A DNA stretch of 64,000 bases. Origin: JAIBJN01 sp963811635. GTDB taxonomy: Bacteria; Actinomycetota; Thermoleophilia; Gaiellales; Gaiellaceae. The notes beneath the pieces are model-generated. The model ran no database searches, had not been told where the DNA came from, and saw only the letters and a program-made list of their open reading frames with translations. Each line of letters begins with the position of its first letter. The stretch's first letter is position 1. Of this stretch, positions 43,192 to 51,891 are shown piece after piece. The translations under genes and the position numbers were made by a program. The stretch lies in assembly GCA_963811635.1 (NCBI GenBank), contig CAWESB010000010.1, positions 102,407 through 166,406 on the forward strand, in the 5' to 3' direction.

Positions 43192-43330
43192 CGGACGGTG
43201 ACGCTCTCCGCGCCCGGTCGCCTCGTCTCGTTGGGATTCGGGTCCGACCGGGCCGCATCTTCGCTTCGGCAGTCACCAACATCATCCGGTAGCGGCTGGC
43301 GCTGAAGACTCTTCGTTCCTTGCAGCGACC

Positions 43331-43570
43331 TTACTGTGCGGCGTCCTCGGGGTAGTACTCGCCGCGCACCACCTGGACCGGGATGCCGTCCAACTCCGAA
43401 GGGATCTCGAGCGTGGAGGCGGGGTCGGCACGGACGTGCACCCGAAGCACGAGCCCTTCGTCGGCCCCTTGCCGACCGATGTCGATCATGTTCACGCCGG
43501 GATGATCCAGGAGGAGCGCGACGAGCTTGTCACGAGCCTCCTGCGCACGTGCCCAGGGCTGCTCGCTCAC
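43331..43570 (-). CDS. small protein equal to the N-terminal domain of the upstream peptidase
   Basis: 79 residues from GTG 43570, whose GTGA overlaps the peptidase stop, so it is translationally coupled. The pattern (helix, HPGVNMIDIGRQGADEGLVLRV, then ELDGIPVQVVRGEY) closely parallels residues 10-85 of the upstream peptidase (ADEGVTAVDFGL, AIRVHVREKKP, VLEGTYRP). It looks like a duplicated free-standing copy of that small alpha/beta domain, perhaps a regulator or competitor of the peptidase. Confidence 0.6.
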   Translation of the reverse strand: MSEQPWARAQEARDKLVALLLDHPGVNMIDIGRQGADEGLVLRVHVRADPASTLEIPSELDGIPVQVVRGEYYPEDAAQ

Positions 43571-44619
43571 GGAGGGCTCGGAGTCGCTGCCATGGCCCTG
43601 CGAATGCTGGCAAGCATGATGTCCGCAAGCGACGGCTGCGACGGCTGAACAACGGGTGAAGCGGGGACGCGGCCGGTGTCGAGCTCGACGTTCAGCGCAG
43701 AGAGCACCGAGTGGGCGTCGAGCGCGAGCGCACGCTCGGGGACGTCGCTTCCCGCAAAGTGGAGTCCGATCGCGGCTTTCGCAGCGCGCGAGAGCCACAT
43801 CGAGCCGGAGTCCCCGGGGCGGCTAACCTCGCCGCCCCAAACCGGATCGATCGTCACGACCTCGCGGATCAGCCGTTTGACACCGCTGTAGGTGATCTGC
43901 GCGACGCCCTCGATCCCCGTGACGCGTCCGTACGTGATGCCGGTCGTCCGGCCTGACTTCACGACCTCCAGACCGAGCGTCGCGGCGCCCACACGCGTAA
44001 TCGGGCCAACGCCGAGCTGGTCGTTGACCAGCCGCCGCCCGCCAGAGAGAGTCGCGACCGCCGCGTCGAGATTGCTGGACATCGCGTCGCGCGTCAGCCT
44101 CGCGACCGTATCGCCGCCGGTGCCGCCGTCGAGCCGTCCAGGCTGGTAGATGCGCTGTCCAGGCCGTCCGATCCAGTCCGCCACAAGCACATGCCAGTTG
44201 CTCAGGATCATCTCAGCACCCGTCTCGCGGTCGATCACCTTCGCGCCGAGTGTGCCCGCGGAGTTGTGCCGCTCGTCGGAGATGCTGATTCCGCCGCGTA
44301 GAGGATCCGCAGGGCCGAGCCTCGGATCCGCCGTCACGCGTGTTCCGGGCATCGTCCACCAAAGCTGAGGTCGGTACGTGCCCTCGAGCACGTCGGTCGG
44401 GAACTCGGCCATCCTCTTCGGAACCGGGGTGATTCCGGCCGCCTCGAGGACCGACAACGGCTTCTTTTCCCGCACGTGCACGCGGATCGCCGGCTCGCCT
44501 CCCCCATCCGGCAAGCCGAAATCGACCGCCGTGACACCTTCGTCGGCAATTAGGTGGTCGCGCACGGCTTCGCGCAAGACGAGGCGAACGCGCCCCAGCG
44601 GTGCGCCCTCAGGGGCCAT
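43567..44619 (-). CDS. trypsin-like serine peptidase with N-terminal alpha/beta domain
   Basis: 350 residues. An N-terminal small alpha/beta domain (about 1-90) precedes a chymotrypsin-fold region with the triad His143 (ILSNWHVLV), Asp185 (SNLDAAVATL) and Ser271 (SRPGDSGSMWL). No signal peptide or membrane helix is seen, so it may work in the cytosol or leave by another route. The layout resembles bacterial NAL1-like peptidases. It lies between an unknown structured protein (upstream, 45 bases) and the stand-alone domain copy (downstream, overlap). Confidence 0.82.
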   Translation of the reverse strand: MAPEGAPLGRVRLVLREAVRDHLIADEGVTAVDFGLPDGGGEPAIRVHVREKKPLSVLEAAGITPVPKRMAEFPTDVLEGTYRPQLWWTMPGTRVTADPRLGPADPLRGGISISDERHNSAGTLGAKVIDRETGAEMILSNWHVLVADWIGRPGQRIYQPGRLDGGTGGDTVARLTRDAMSSNLDAAVATLSGGRRLVNDQLGVGPITRVGAATLGLEVVKSGRTTGITYGRVTGIEGVAQITYSGVKRLIREVVTIDPVWGGEVSRPGDSGSMWLSRAAKAAIGLHFAGSDVPERALALDAHSVLSALNVELDTGRVPASPVVQPSQPSLADIMLASIRRAMAATPSPP

Positions 44620-44664
44620 GTTGCCCTCCCCCTTCTATCTCGGTGGTGTCCTCCTGTTACCTCG

Positions 44665-45342
44665 TCACGCGTAGATCTGGAACCGCATCGGACCAGGCGG
44701 TGCCTGACCGAAGAGCCCGGGCGCATCGAGGCTGAACACGGTCGTCGCGTGGGCTCCGAACTGCGGCGCGCTGACGTTCGGGGGCGCCGCGCCGAGGAGG
44801 CGCGCAGAGATGTTCATCTCGAAGAGGCCCGGCTGGCTGCCGGTGAATCCCAGGATGTCTACGTAGAAGAACTGCCCGGGCACGAGGTTCCCCGCGTGCA
44901 CCGCCTGCATGTCGGGCTGCCCGAGCGACCAGGTCGTCAGGTTGCCGGCCTGGTACTGAACTTGATACGGAAGTGCGAAGTTCGAGAGAACGTCACCCGC
45001 GTTCGTGCCACCGGGCAGTTGCAGGAACGGGTTCAGCAGGATGATCGCTGCGACGTAGGCCGGCTCGCCGACCTTGATGACCGCGTGAGGAGCCAGAGGC
45101 CCGCCGGGAGCGAGGAACTGGAACGGACCGTAGCCCGCGATGTCCCACCAACCCTCGACTTCGGCTCGCTCGGGCGCGGCGAGCGCCTCGTCGAAGGTCG
45201 AGGCGACCTCGGCATCGATCTGAGCCTCGACATCCTCCAGAGCTACCTCGATCGGCGTCACGGAAGGAGCCTCCATGACCTCCGCTCCGTCGCCGCGCTC
45301 AGTCGCCTCTCGGCCTGGAGCACGCGTTCGTGTGGTGGCCAT
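44665..45342 (-). CDS. hypothetical protein, beta-rich C-terminal domain (225 aa)
   Basis: A charged, helical N-terminus (VALEDVEAQIDAEVASTFDEALA, shortened) is followed by a probable beta-sandwich with YVAAIILLNPFLQLPGGTNAG, GQFFYVDILGFTG and GLFEMNISARLLG. No signal peptide. I do not recognise a family. Ribosome-binding site AAAGGAGGCC precedes the ATG. Leads the operon with the peptidase and its domain copy. Confidence 0.55.
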   Translation of the reverse strand: MATTRTRAPGREATERGDGAEVMEAPSVTPIEVALEDVEAQIDAEVASTFDEALAAPERAEVEGWWDIAGYGPFQFLAPGGPLAPHAVIKVGEPAYVAAIILLNPFLQLPGGTNAGDVLSNFALPYQVQYQAGNLTTWSLGQPDMQAVHAGNLVPGQFFYVDILGFTGSQPGLFEMNISARLLGAAPPNVSAPQFGAHATTVFSLDAPGLFGQAPPGPMRFQIYA

Positions 45343-45430
45343 CCCTGGCCTCCTTTCAGAGTAGGACGAGCCTTCGCGTGCATTCTCCGCCGGTCGGAAG
45401 GTCGAGAGAATAGATCGTTCGATCCAATTC

Positions 45431-45454
45431 GGATCTAGGTGAAGTCCTAGATCC
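45431..45454. repeat. 24-bp perfect inverted repeat upstream of a hypothetical gene
   Basis: GGATCTAGG and CCTAGATCC flank TGAAGT. The repeat lies in the gap between the divergent genes at 45342 (-) and 45506 (+), in a locally A+T-richer stretch. A related motif (GATCC-n4-GGATCTAGGT) is found at 60552-60570 before the multicopper oxidase gene. It may be an operator or an RNA hairpin. Confidence 0.5.
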
Positions 45455-45505
45455 TCGCCTCCGTCCGCCGCACCAGGTACTAGTCCCTCAAGGCATGGTT
45501 GTGAG

Positions 45506-45856
45506 GTGCCGAAGTCTGACTACGACCCGCAGACAGGGCTAGAGAGAATGAACGGTAACGAGGACGTCAGCCTCTTCATCGGGATGCTTCCCGGTGCCGA
45601 CCAGCGCCAGCTTGTCCTCTTCCCGGGCGGCCACGTCCTCGCCGACGTCCGCGACGAGGAGATCGAGACCGCCGGCTACCTCGGATCCGACCGGGGAATG
45701 ATCGCGGCTTCGGCTCTGATCGGAGCACTCCGAAACAGCGGCTGGTACGTGGAGGAAATGCCGAACGCCGGCGCGGTCTGGCTGAAGCCCGGCGTCACCG
45801 CGACCCCGGCGAGCATCGAGGAAGACGACGGCGAGATCGCCGGGGCGCGACCGTAG
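45506..45856 (+). CDS. hypothetical protein (116 aa)
   Basis: Starts at GTG 45506 after GGTTGTGAG. A compact acidic alpha/beta protein: DVSLFIGMLPGADQRQLVLF (20-residue core), EIETAGYLGSDRG, then RNSGWYVEEMPNAGAVWLKPG. No signal peptide or known motif. Convergent with the response regulator gene, 11 bases apart. Function not assigned. Confidence 0.55.
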   Translation: MPKSDYDPQTGLERMNGNEDVSLFIGMLPGADQRQLVLFPGGHVLADVRDEEIETAGYLGSDRGMIAASALIGALRNSGWYVEEMPNAGAVWLKPGVTATPASIEEDDGEIAGARP

Positions 45857-45867
45857 GGCCGACGCGG

Positions 45868-46569
45868 CTAGCCTCCACCCCGGTCCACGCGCGGATCGCG
45901 TCTCTTCGAGCCGCCGCGCACTCTGCCGGTGCGTTCTTTTCGCCGGGTCCCACCGAGCCGCGCAACCGCCTCGCCGCGGCGTTCGACCTGGAGCTTGTCG
46001 AGGATGCTGTGCACGTGGTTCTTGACCGTCGAGACTGCGATCGAGAGACGCCGAGCGATCTGCTTGTTGGAGAGCCCCTCGTCGATGAGCTCGAGGATCT
46101 CGGCCTCCCGGGGGGTAAGACGACCAGCCGGGGCGGCGTGCCAGTCGGACGAGGCCAGGTCGGCGAGCCGCCGAAGCAAGCCCGCGGTGACTCGGGGAGA
46201 GATCAGGGCCTCCCCGCGCGCGGTGCTCGCGATCACAGCCCGGAGATCGGCGAGGCCTCCGTTCCGGGGGACGTACCCCGACGCTCCTGCTTCCGCGTAC
46301 GCGATCACATCCGACTCGGTCTCGGGCGAGGCGACAGCGACAACCCTGGCGTTCGGGACCGACTCGACCACGCCCCGAATGGCGGCGAGGCCGTCCGTCG
46401 TAGCGACGTCGACGAGCACGACGTCCGGCTGGAGGTCAGCGAACTGCGGTAGGGCGTCCTGAGAGCTCGCGGCCGTCCCGACGACCTCGACCCCATCACG
46501 ATGCCCGATTGCCTGCACGAGACCCTCTCGATACAGGCGAACGTCGGCGATGACTAAGACAGAGACCAC
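45868..46569 (-). CDS. NarL/FixJ-type response regulator with LuxR output domain
   Basis: 233 residues from GTG 46569; an ATG at 46638 would add 23. Receiver domain with phospho-Asp54 in DVVLVDVATTDG, though the N-terminal acidic pair is reduced to IADVRLYREG, and GYVPRNGGLADL replaces the usual Lys of KxxxxxEL with Arg. The LuxR domain has LTPREAEILELIDEGLSNKQ and VSTVKNHVHSILDKLQVE. A C-terminal basic tail (about 30 residues) is unusual. No cognate kinase adjacent. Confidence 0.88.
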   Translation of the reverse strand: MVSVLVIADVRLYREGLVQAIGHRDGVEVVGTAASSQDALPQFADLQPDVVLVDVATTDGLAAIRGVVESVPNARVVAVASPETESDVIAYAEAGASGYVPRNGGLADLRAVIASTARGEALISPRVTAGLLRRLADLASSDWHAAPAGRLTPREAEILELIDEGLSNKQIARRLSIAVSTVKNHVHSILDKLQVERRGEAVARLGGTRRKERTGRVRGGSKRRDPRVDRGGG

Positions 46570-46871
46570 GCCGACCCCCTCAGCAGCGAGCTCAGGCTGT
46601 CCCGTATCACGCGGACCTCCTTCGTCGCTGGAATACACCTACTACGGTCGCCGACTGCTGTCAAATCACAGTTCACGGGCTCGGAGCCGAGATGTCAGCT
46701 CACCCCGATGCGGCGCGAGTGCCACCGCTCGTCACGCGGCCTTCCAGCTTCGCCGAGTGCCTGCACGCCCCGCTCATGAGCGCCCGCTACAAATCGAGAG
46801 CTGAGGGACGGTAAGGGCGAGGTTGTCGTGGACCCAAACTACCTCTACGACGAGGCGCCTCGTAGCCCCGC

Positions 46872-47216
46872 TCACTCCAGGCAGCCGAAGCCGACGAGCT
46901 CCAGGAGGGCGAAGAACCCGACGAGGCAGCCGGCGGCGAGTGAGCAGAGAGCCGCAAGCCCGCGCAGGATCCGCGGTTGTCTCCGGCCGCGCCCGAGTGC
47001 GCCAGCGGCAAGGAAGACAGCGGCTGCCGCAATCGTCAGCGCGGACGCGAACAGCCACACCCCAGCGCGGTTGGAGGAGGCGACGTAGGCGTCGTGGTTC
47101 GCGGAGTCGCATTGGCCCTCCGGCCCAACGACCGCGGCGACGACAAGGAGCGCGCCCGCGGTCAACCAGAACCCTAGAGCGGCGAGGTCGGACGGACGGG
47201 GTCGAGTCCGGCTCAT
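46872..47216 (-). CDS. hypothetical three-helix membrane protein (114 aa)
   Basis: Hydrophobic segments at about 12-30, 52-73 and 84-108 with short charged loops (GPEGQCDSANHDAYVASSNR as the extracytoplasmic loop candidate). Three cysteines. No family recognised. Alone on the minus strand between a noncoding 0.3-kb stretch and the remnant region at 47.3 kb. Confidence 0.5.
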   Translation of the reverse strand: MSRTRPRPSDLAALGFWLTAGALLVVAAVVGPEGQCDSANHDAYVASSNRAGVWLFASALTIAAAAVFLAAGALGRGRRQPRILRGLAALCSLAAGCLVGFFALLELVGFGCLE

Positions 47217-47296
47217 TCACATCCAGGTTCGACGTGTGCTGAACGGCGGTCGAGACTCGAACGAGTGGTCTGTACTCCCTCGTCAACGATGGGTCT

Positions 47297-47482
47297 GTGG
47301 CCCGTCCCTCGTCTCGGACTCCGGAGCGTCGCGAGCAGATCGAGCGCGAGCTCGGGGACGGATCTTCGGTCCGGATCGCCGCGGAGAACGCGCAGATATC
47401 GAAGTCCACGCCTTTCGCCTGGATCAGTGCGGGCTACGTCACGTTCGGAGAGGAAATCGCGGTAGCGCTCAATCCCGCATGA
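47297..47482 (+). CDS. possible remnant of a helix-turn-helix mobile-element protein
   Basis: 61 residues from GTG 47297. ERREQIERELGDGSSVRIAA followed by NAQISKSTPFAWISAG has the shape of a phage terminase-small or resolvase-like helix-turn-helix, but the frame ends soon after and directly abuts the tRNA-derived repeat at 47490. It looks like the residue of an integrated element. Confidence 0.35.
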   Translation: MARPSSRTPERREQIERELGDGSSVRIAAENAQISKSTPFAWISAGYVTFGEEIAVALNPA

Positions 47483-47489
47483 ATCCTAG

Positions 47490-47662
47490 GAGCCGACGCT
47501 CGGACTCGAACCGAGGACCCCTTCATTACGAGAGAACGACGAGTGAGGAACGCGCGTCCACGCGCGGGCACGATCTCGCTGGAAATCGGTCTCTTTCGAG
47601 ACCACTACCGTGGACGCGCGTGCCCGCGCGTGCCCGAGCTCACGTACCCGTTTCGTACCCGC
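47490..47662 (-). repeat. tRNA-Thr(CGT)-like 3' half plus inverted-repeat module, copy 2
   Basis: On the minus strand, CTCGTAA (anticodon loop, CGT), TGAAG, GGGTC, T-arm CTCGG-TTCGAGT-CCGAG and acceptor CGTCGGC-T read as tRNA positions 32-73; the 5' half is missing. The adjoining bases to 47662 carry a 13-bp inverted repeat (ACGCGCGTCCACG at 47550-47562, its complement at 47609-47621) and recur as a diverged copy at 62485-62668. This is how an old site-specific integration end would look. Confidence 0.75.
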
Positions 47663-47749
47663 AACGCCACTCGAGAGCAGACGAGCAACCGACGCGACCC
47701 GCGGCCAGGATCTGCTCCACATAGCACTTGCTCGCAGGGCCGGACAGCC

Positions 47750-48226
47750 TCAGAGGCGCTTTGGCCGCGGGGCCGCCTCGGAAGCGGCGTCCGCACTTCC
47801 TTCGACGTGCCTCCTGAGGCCGTCCGCCTCCTCGGCGGTCGCTCGCTCGAAGCTTCGCTTCAACCAGGGCGCAGCGGCCCGCATCAGGAGCGACTTCGGA
47901 CGCAGCGTCCAGTCGAAGGTCACGACTGTTCCCGTCCCGCGCGGCTCGAGGAGCAGCTCGAGGTCGAAGTCGGCGGCCTTCCATCCGCCCCGAATCCCCA
48001 GGCGCCGTTGCGCGTCGAGCGCCGTCACTTCGTCGGCCAGCGTGATCTCGCGGCCCCGCCACTCGAGCACCTCCCGAATCCGCGAGCCGACCTCCAGCGG
48101 CCCGTCCGAGACCTGTCGGAACTCGCGAACTGACGGGCGCCAGCGCGGATGCGACTCGAGATCGGTCACGACCTCCCATACGTCGCTCGGCGGCCGGTCG
48201 ATCAGGACAGTCTCTGTGATCCGAAT
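47750..48226 (-). CDS. SRPBCC (polyketide cyclase/dehydrase-like) domain protein
   Basis: 158 residues if started at the ATT at 48226, which lies six bases after a perfect AAGGAG; a GTG at 48169 (139 residues) is the conventional choice but would cut off the first strand and IDRPPSDVWEVVTDLESHPR (20 residues), the standard START-like opening. SGPLEVGSRIRE-like and VTFDWTLRPKSLLMRAAAPW segments complete the fold. It binds a hydrophobic ligand. First minus-strand gene to the right of the tRNA-derived repeat. Confidence 0.7.
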   Translation of the reverse strand: MRITETVLIDRPPSDVWEVVTDLESHPRWRPSVREFRQVSDGPLEVGSRIREVLEWRGREITLADEVTALDAQRRLGIRGGWKAADFDLELLLEPRGTGTVVTFDWTLRPKSLLMRAAAPWLKRSFERATAEEADGLRRHVEGSADAASEAAPRPKRL

Positions 48227-48378
48227 GGCGGGCTCCTTCGAAGATAATCCCGAGATCGAGCAGTGATACGGTCGCGACGTACTCTCGGATCAGCCAGGGC
48301 GTGTGAGAAACCCGTACCCAACTCCCGACGGGCTCGAAACGGTCGAGCACGTCGAGCTGTCCTCGGCCCCTCGTCCCC

Positions 48379-48796
48379 GTGACCCGAGCAGGAGCAGCAG
48401 ACCTCGGACGGTGGTACTGGGAAGAGCTCGAGCGCTCCACCCGAGGGCTCGTTCGCGCCCGCGCGGAGGCAGCCGGGCTCCGGCTCGTGCTCGCGGGCTC
48501 GCTGACGCTGCTGCGCTTCGGCGAGCCCGAGCTCTCCGTCGAGGGTCGGCGACGTGGTGTGTCGCTATCCGATCCTCGGCGGCTTCCTCGCCTCGCGTCC
48601 GGAAGGCGCGCTCACGGTCGCACAGCGCGACGGTTCCGCGCCGCAGCTCGAGGTCGCGGTGACCGGCTATCACCCGCGCCTCGCCGGCAGGGGCTCGAGG
48701 TTTCATCGCGGGCTCCTCTACACCGCGCTGCAGGCGCCGCTTCACCGGGCGATCAGCCGCCGCTTCCTCACCCGCACCGCCGTGAGACCTCGATGA
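48379..48796 (+). pseudogene. frame-broken hypothetical protein
   Basis: From GTG 48379 the frame reads coherently to about 48545 (GRWYWEELERSTRGLVRARA, LTLLRFGEPELSVEG) and then continues in another frame from about 48548 (GDVVCRYPILGGFLASRPEG to the TGA at 48796). One extra base near GGTCGGCGAC (48545-48550) explains the break. Both halves have strong coding character, so the protein is about 138 residues. Family unknown. The stop overlaps the next ATG (ATGA). Confidence 0.55.
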
Positions 48797-49662
48797 GGAT
48801 CGCGGTGTTCGGTGCGTCGGGCGTGATCGGGTCGGCGCTCCTGCCGCGGCTCGCAGAAGCGCACGAGGTCGTCGCGCTCTCGCGCCGTGCGCGCGAGGAC
48901 GACGGGGACGTGCGCTGGCTCGTCGCCGACGCGACCGACGAGGCGTCGCTCGGCGTCCTGGATGGAATGGACGTCGCTGTCTACCTCGTCCACTCGCTCG
49001 GCTCTCAGAGCTTCGAGGCAGTCGACCGGGCTGCCGCCGAGAACGTCGCTCGCGCCGCAGGTCGAGCCGGGCTCCGGCAGATCGTGTTTCTCGGCGGTCT
49101 CGGCGACGACAGTCCGGAGCTGTCGCCGCACCTGCGCAGCCGGCACGAGACGGCCCGAGCTCTCGCGTCGGGCCCTATCCCGGTGACGACGCTGCGCGCA
49201 GCGATGGTGGTGGGCGCCGGGAGCGCGGCTTTCGAGACGATCCGCGCGCTCGTCGACCGGCTGCCGGTGATGATCTGCCCACGGTGGGTCGGGGTGCCGA
49301 CGCAGCCGATCGCGCTTCGCGACGTCACGGGCTACCTGGCCGGCGTGTGCGGGCTCGAAGCCGCCTACGGCCGGGCCTTCGACGTCGGTGGCCCGGACGT
49401 GATGACCTACCGCGAGATGATCGAGCGCATCGCGCGCATCCAGGGGAAGCGGCGACTCGTGCTCGAGGTTCCGGCCCTCACGCCGCGGCTGTCGTCCTGG
49501 TGGCTCCATCTCGTCACGCCGGTGAACGCAGCGGTCGCGCGACCGTTGATCGAGGGCCTGCGCAATCCGACGGTCGCCCGAACCGACGCGATCCGCGACC
49601 TCGTCCCGCTCGAGCTCACGCCCTTCGACGACGCCGTTCGTGAGGCCCTGAGCTCCCGCTAG
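48793..49662 (+). CDS. NAD(P)-binding NmrA/epimerase-like protein
   Basis: 289 residues, intact. MRIAVFGASGVIGSALLPRL is the extended-SDR nucleotide loop (GxxGxxG), then VAVYLVHSLGSQSF, VFLGGLGDDSPELSPHLRS and TTLRAAMVVGAGSAAFE, as in the atypical SDR proteins that accompany DUF2867-type families. No classical YxxxK is obvious, so it may bind rather than turn over a substrate. Converges with the photolyase gene, 4-base overlap. Confidence 0.8.
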   Translation: MRIAVFGASGVIGSALLPRLAEAHEVVALSRRAREDDGDVRWLVADATDEASLGVLDGMDVAVYLVHSLGSQSFEAVDRAAAENVARAAGRAGLRQIVFLGGLGDDSPELSPHLRSRHETARALASGPIPVTTLRAAMVVGAGSAAFETIRALVDRLPVMICPRWVGVPTQPIALRDVTGYLAGVCGLEAAYGRAFDVGGPDVMTYREMIERIARIQGKRRLVLEVPALTPRLSSWWLHLVTPVNAAVARPLIEGLRNPTVARTDAIRDLVPLELTPFDDAVREALSSR

Positions 49663-50924
49663 TCGTCGCTGGTCGACGATTCGCTCGGGGTAGTCGCGGG
49701 GAGGACGCTCGAGCCTCCACGGCTCGTGCACGGCCCCGCCGTCCACGTCGCGACAGCTCGGGCACGTGCCGGCGCACGTACTCCCCGTCCGCGTCGAAGC
49801 GCCTCGCCTGCCGGATCGGGTTGAGTACGCGGTTTGGCCGAGGATCGACGCCCGTGCCGGCGACCCACTGCCAGTTGCCGACGTTGCTGGCCAGGTCGCC
49901 GTCGACGAGCAGGTCGAAGAAGTGCGCTGCGCCCTCGCGCCAGTCGAGCCGGAGCGTCTTCGTGAGAAACGACCCCACGATCAGGCGGGCGCGGTTCGGC
50001 ATCCAGCCCTCCGCGGCGAGCTGCCGCATGCCCGCGTCGACGATCGGGTACCCCGTGCGCCCTTCCTTCCAGGCCTGGAGACCTTCGGGATCGTCCCGCC
50101 ACCCCGCCCGTCGCTCCCGGTAGTCCTCCCGCGGAGTCGTCGGGTGCGCGGCCAGGAACTGGAGGAAGAAGTCGCGCCAGCAGAGCTGGCGGACGAACGT
50201 CTCGCTCGCCGCGGCGCGCTCGGCCACCTCGAGCGGCGAGAGGCAGCCGAAGTGGAGGTACGGGCTCAGCCTCGAGGTGGCGCCGGCGGCGAGGTCGTCG
50301 GCGCGCTCCTCGTAGGCTTGCAGCGGACCGTCGAGGAAGCGCGAGAGGCGGCTTCGGCCCTCCGTCTCGCCGCCGCGGAGCCGCGCCGGCGAGTCGCCTG
50401 CGCCCAGGTCGGGCAGCCGCCCGAGGTCGACGCCGTCCGGGAGCCGGGCCCGCGGCGGCTGGAGCACCGTGACGCCTCCCCGCCTCCCGCCAGGCCCGCC
50501 AGTAGGGCGTGAAGACCCTGTAGCGGCCGCCGCTCGACGTCAGCACCTCGCCAGGGTCGACGACGGACGACGAGGGAAACACGCGCACGTCCAGCTGCTC
50601 GCGCAGGCGGCGCTCGCGCCGCTGCGCGAACGAGCTGGCGTCCTCGGCGAAGAACACCGCTCCGGCCTCGACCTGCTGCGCCAGCCTGACCGTCTCGGCC
50701 ACGGTCTCCCCGCGGCGCAGGGCCAAGCCACCCAGCGAGTCGCTCAGATCCCTCAGCGCCTCGCCGAGGAAGGCGAGCCGGTTGGAAGCGCCGAAGCGGC
50801 CGAGGATGGTCTCGTCGAGGACGAAGAGCGGAAGCACGCGCTCGGCCTCCTCCGCCGCGGCGGCGAGCGCCGGGTTGTCGTGAACCCTCAGGTCGCGCGT
50901 GAAGAGGACGACCGCGGTGCGCAC
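49659..50924 (-). pseudogene. phr: deoxyribodipyrimidine photolyase, frame-broken
   Basis: From GTG 50924: TAVVLFTRDLRVHDNPALAA (20), LPLFVLDETILG, VFTPYWRAW, then after an extra base in CCCC 50478-50481 the frame shifts to LQPPRARLPDGVDL, TSRLSPYLHFGCLSPLEV, WRDFFLQFLA, YPIVDAGMRQL, MPNRARLIVGSFLTK, NVGNWQWVAGTGVDPRP. These are the antenna and FAD/DNA-binding motifs of class I CPD photolyases. A second break near 49750 moves VDGGAVHEPWRL into a third frame. About 420 residues in total. Repairs UV dimers with blue light. Confidence 0.88.
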
Positions 50925-51891
50925 CGCTCGAAGAGGTAGTGGGCCACGAGCCACTCGGCGCCGCCGCGGTAGCCCCACAGCTCGGCGCACGCCAGGAAGA
51001 AGACGCGCCACTCGGCGAGGAACGCCCGGCCGTAGCGGGCGGCGATCTCGTCCTCGTTCACCCGCAGCCGCTCGAGCCACGCTTCCGCGGTGCGGGCGTA
51101 GTGCGTCCCGTTCACGAGCCAGCGCTCGACGAGGCGGAGGTCGCGGTCGAAGCGGGGGAGCAGGTCGGCCGAGGGCATCGTCCCGCCGGTGAAGAACCTC
51201 CTGGCCATCCACCCCTCGCCGTAGGGATAGGCGAGCTCCCGGTGGCAGAAGACGTGGACGAAGAGGAGCGCCGTCCGGCTCCAGCAACCCGGCCAGGCGC
51301 TCCATCAACGCCTCGTAGTTCCGCATGTGTTCGAACATCTCGACGGAGACGACGCGGTCGAAGCGGCGGTCGAGCACGAGCTCGCTCACGTCGGCGGTGA
51401 CGACCTCGACGTTGGCGGGCGCGCGCGCCTCGATCCACTCGCGCTGCAAGCGCGAGTTCGAGACCGCCGTGATCCGCGCTTTCGGGAACCGCTCGGCGGC
51501 GAAGAGCGCGAACGACCCCCAGCCGCAGCCGAGATCGAGGATCGCCTGGCCGTCCTCGATCCGGGCGCGCTCGCACGTGAGGGCGAGCATCGCCTCCTCG
51601 GCCTCGGCGAGCGTCTCGACACCTCGAGGCCAGTAGCAGGAGCTGTACTTGAGCCGGGGCCCCAGGACCAGCTCGAAGAACTCGGGCGGGACCTCGTAGT
51701 GCTGCTCGTTCGGCTTCGCGGGGACGAGCGCGATCGGCGCACGCCGCAGCTCGTCCACGAACGCCTCCTTCGCAGCCGGGCCCTTCGCCCGCTCCCGGCG
51801 AAGGCGGGTCGCGAGGTTGGCCCGGATCCCGAGCCGGAGCAGCGGCTCGGGAACCACGTCCGCGGCGATCGACGCGATCCACGACCGTCAC
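50888..51891 (-). pseudogene. CFA-synthase-like methyltransferase (first copy), frame-broken
   Basis: Natural start is GTG 51891 (GTGA overlap with the DUF1295 stop); an extra base at about 51872 shifts it into the long frame: PNEQHYEVPPEFFELVLG, YSSCYWPRG, IDLGCGWGSFALFAAERF (motif LDLGCGWGS), EMFEHMRNYEALME. A second break near 51268 moves to the frame with RRFFTGGTMPSADLL and HYARTAEAWLERL, ending at 50888. All motifs of SAM-dependent cyclopropane/mycolic-acid-type methyltransferases are kept. Shorter than CfaB (about 335 residues), like actinobacterial DUF-type CFA homologues. Confidence 0.82.

Noticed and set aside
47540..47662. CRISPR or simple tandem repeat at the GC-rich alternating stretch
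   Set aside because: Only one inverted repeat pair, no regular spacers, and no cas genes anywhere in the window.
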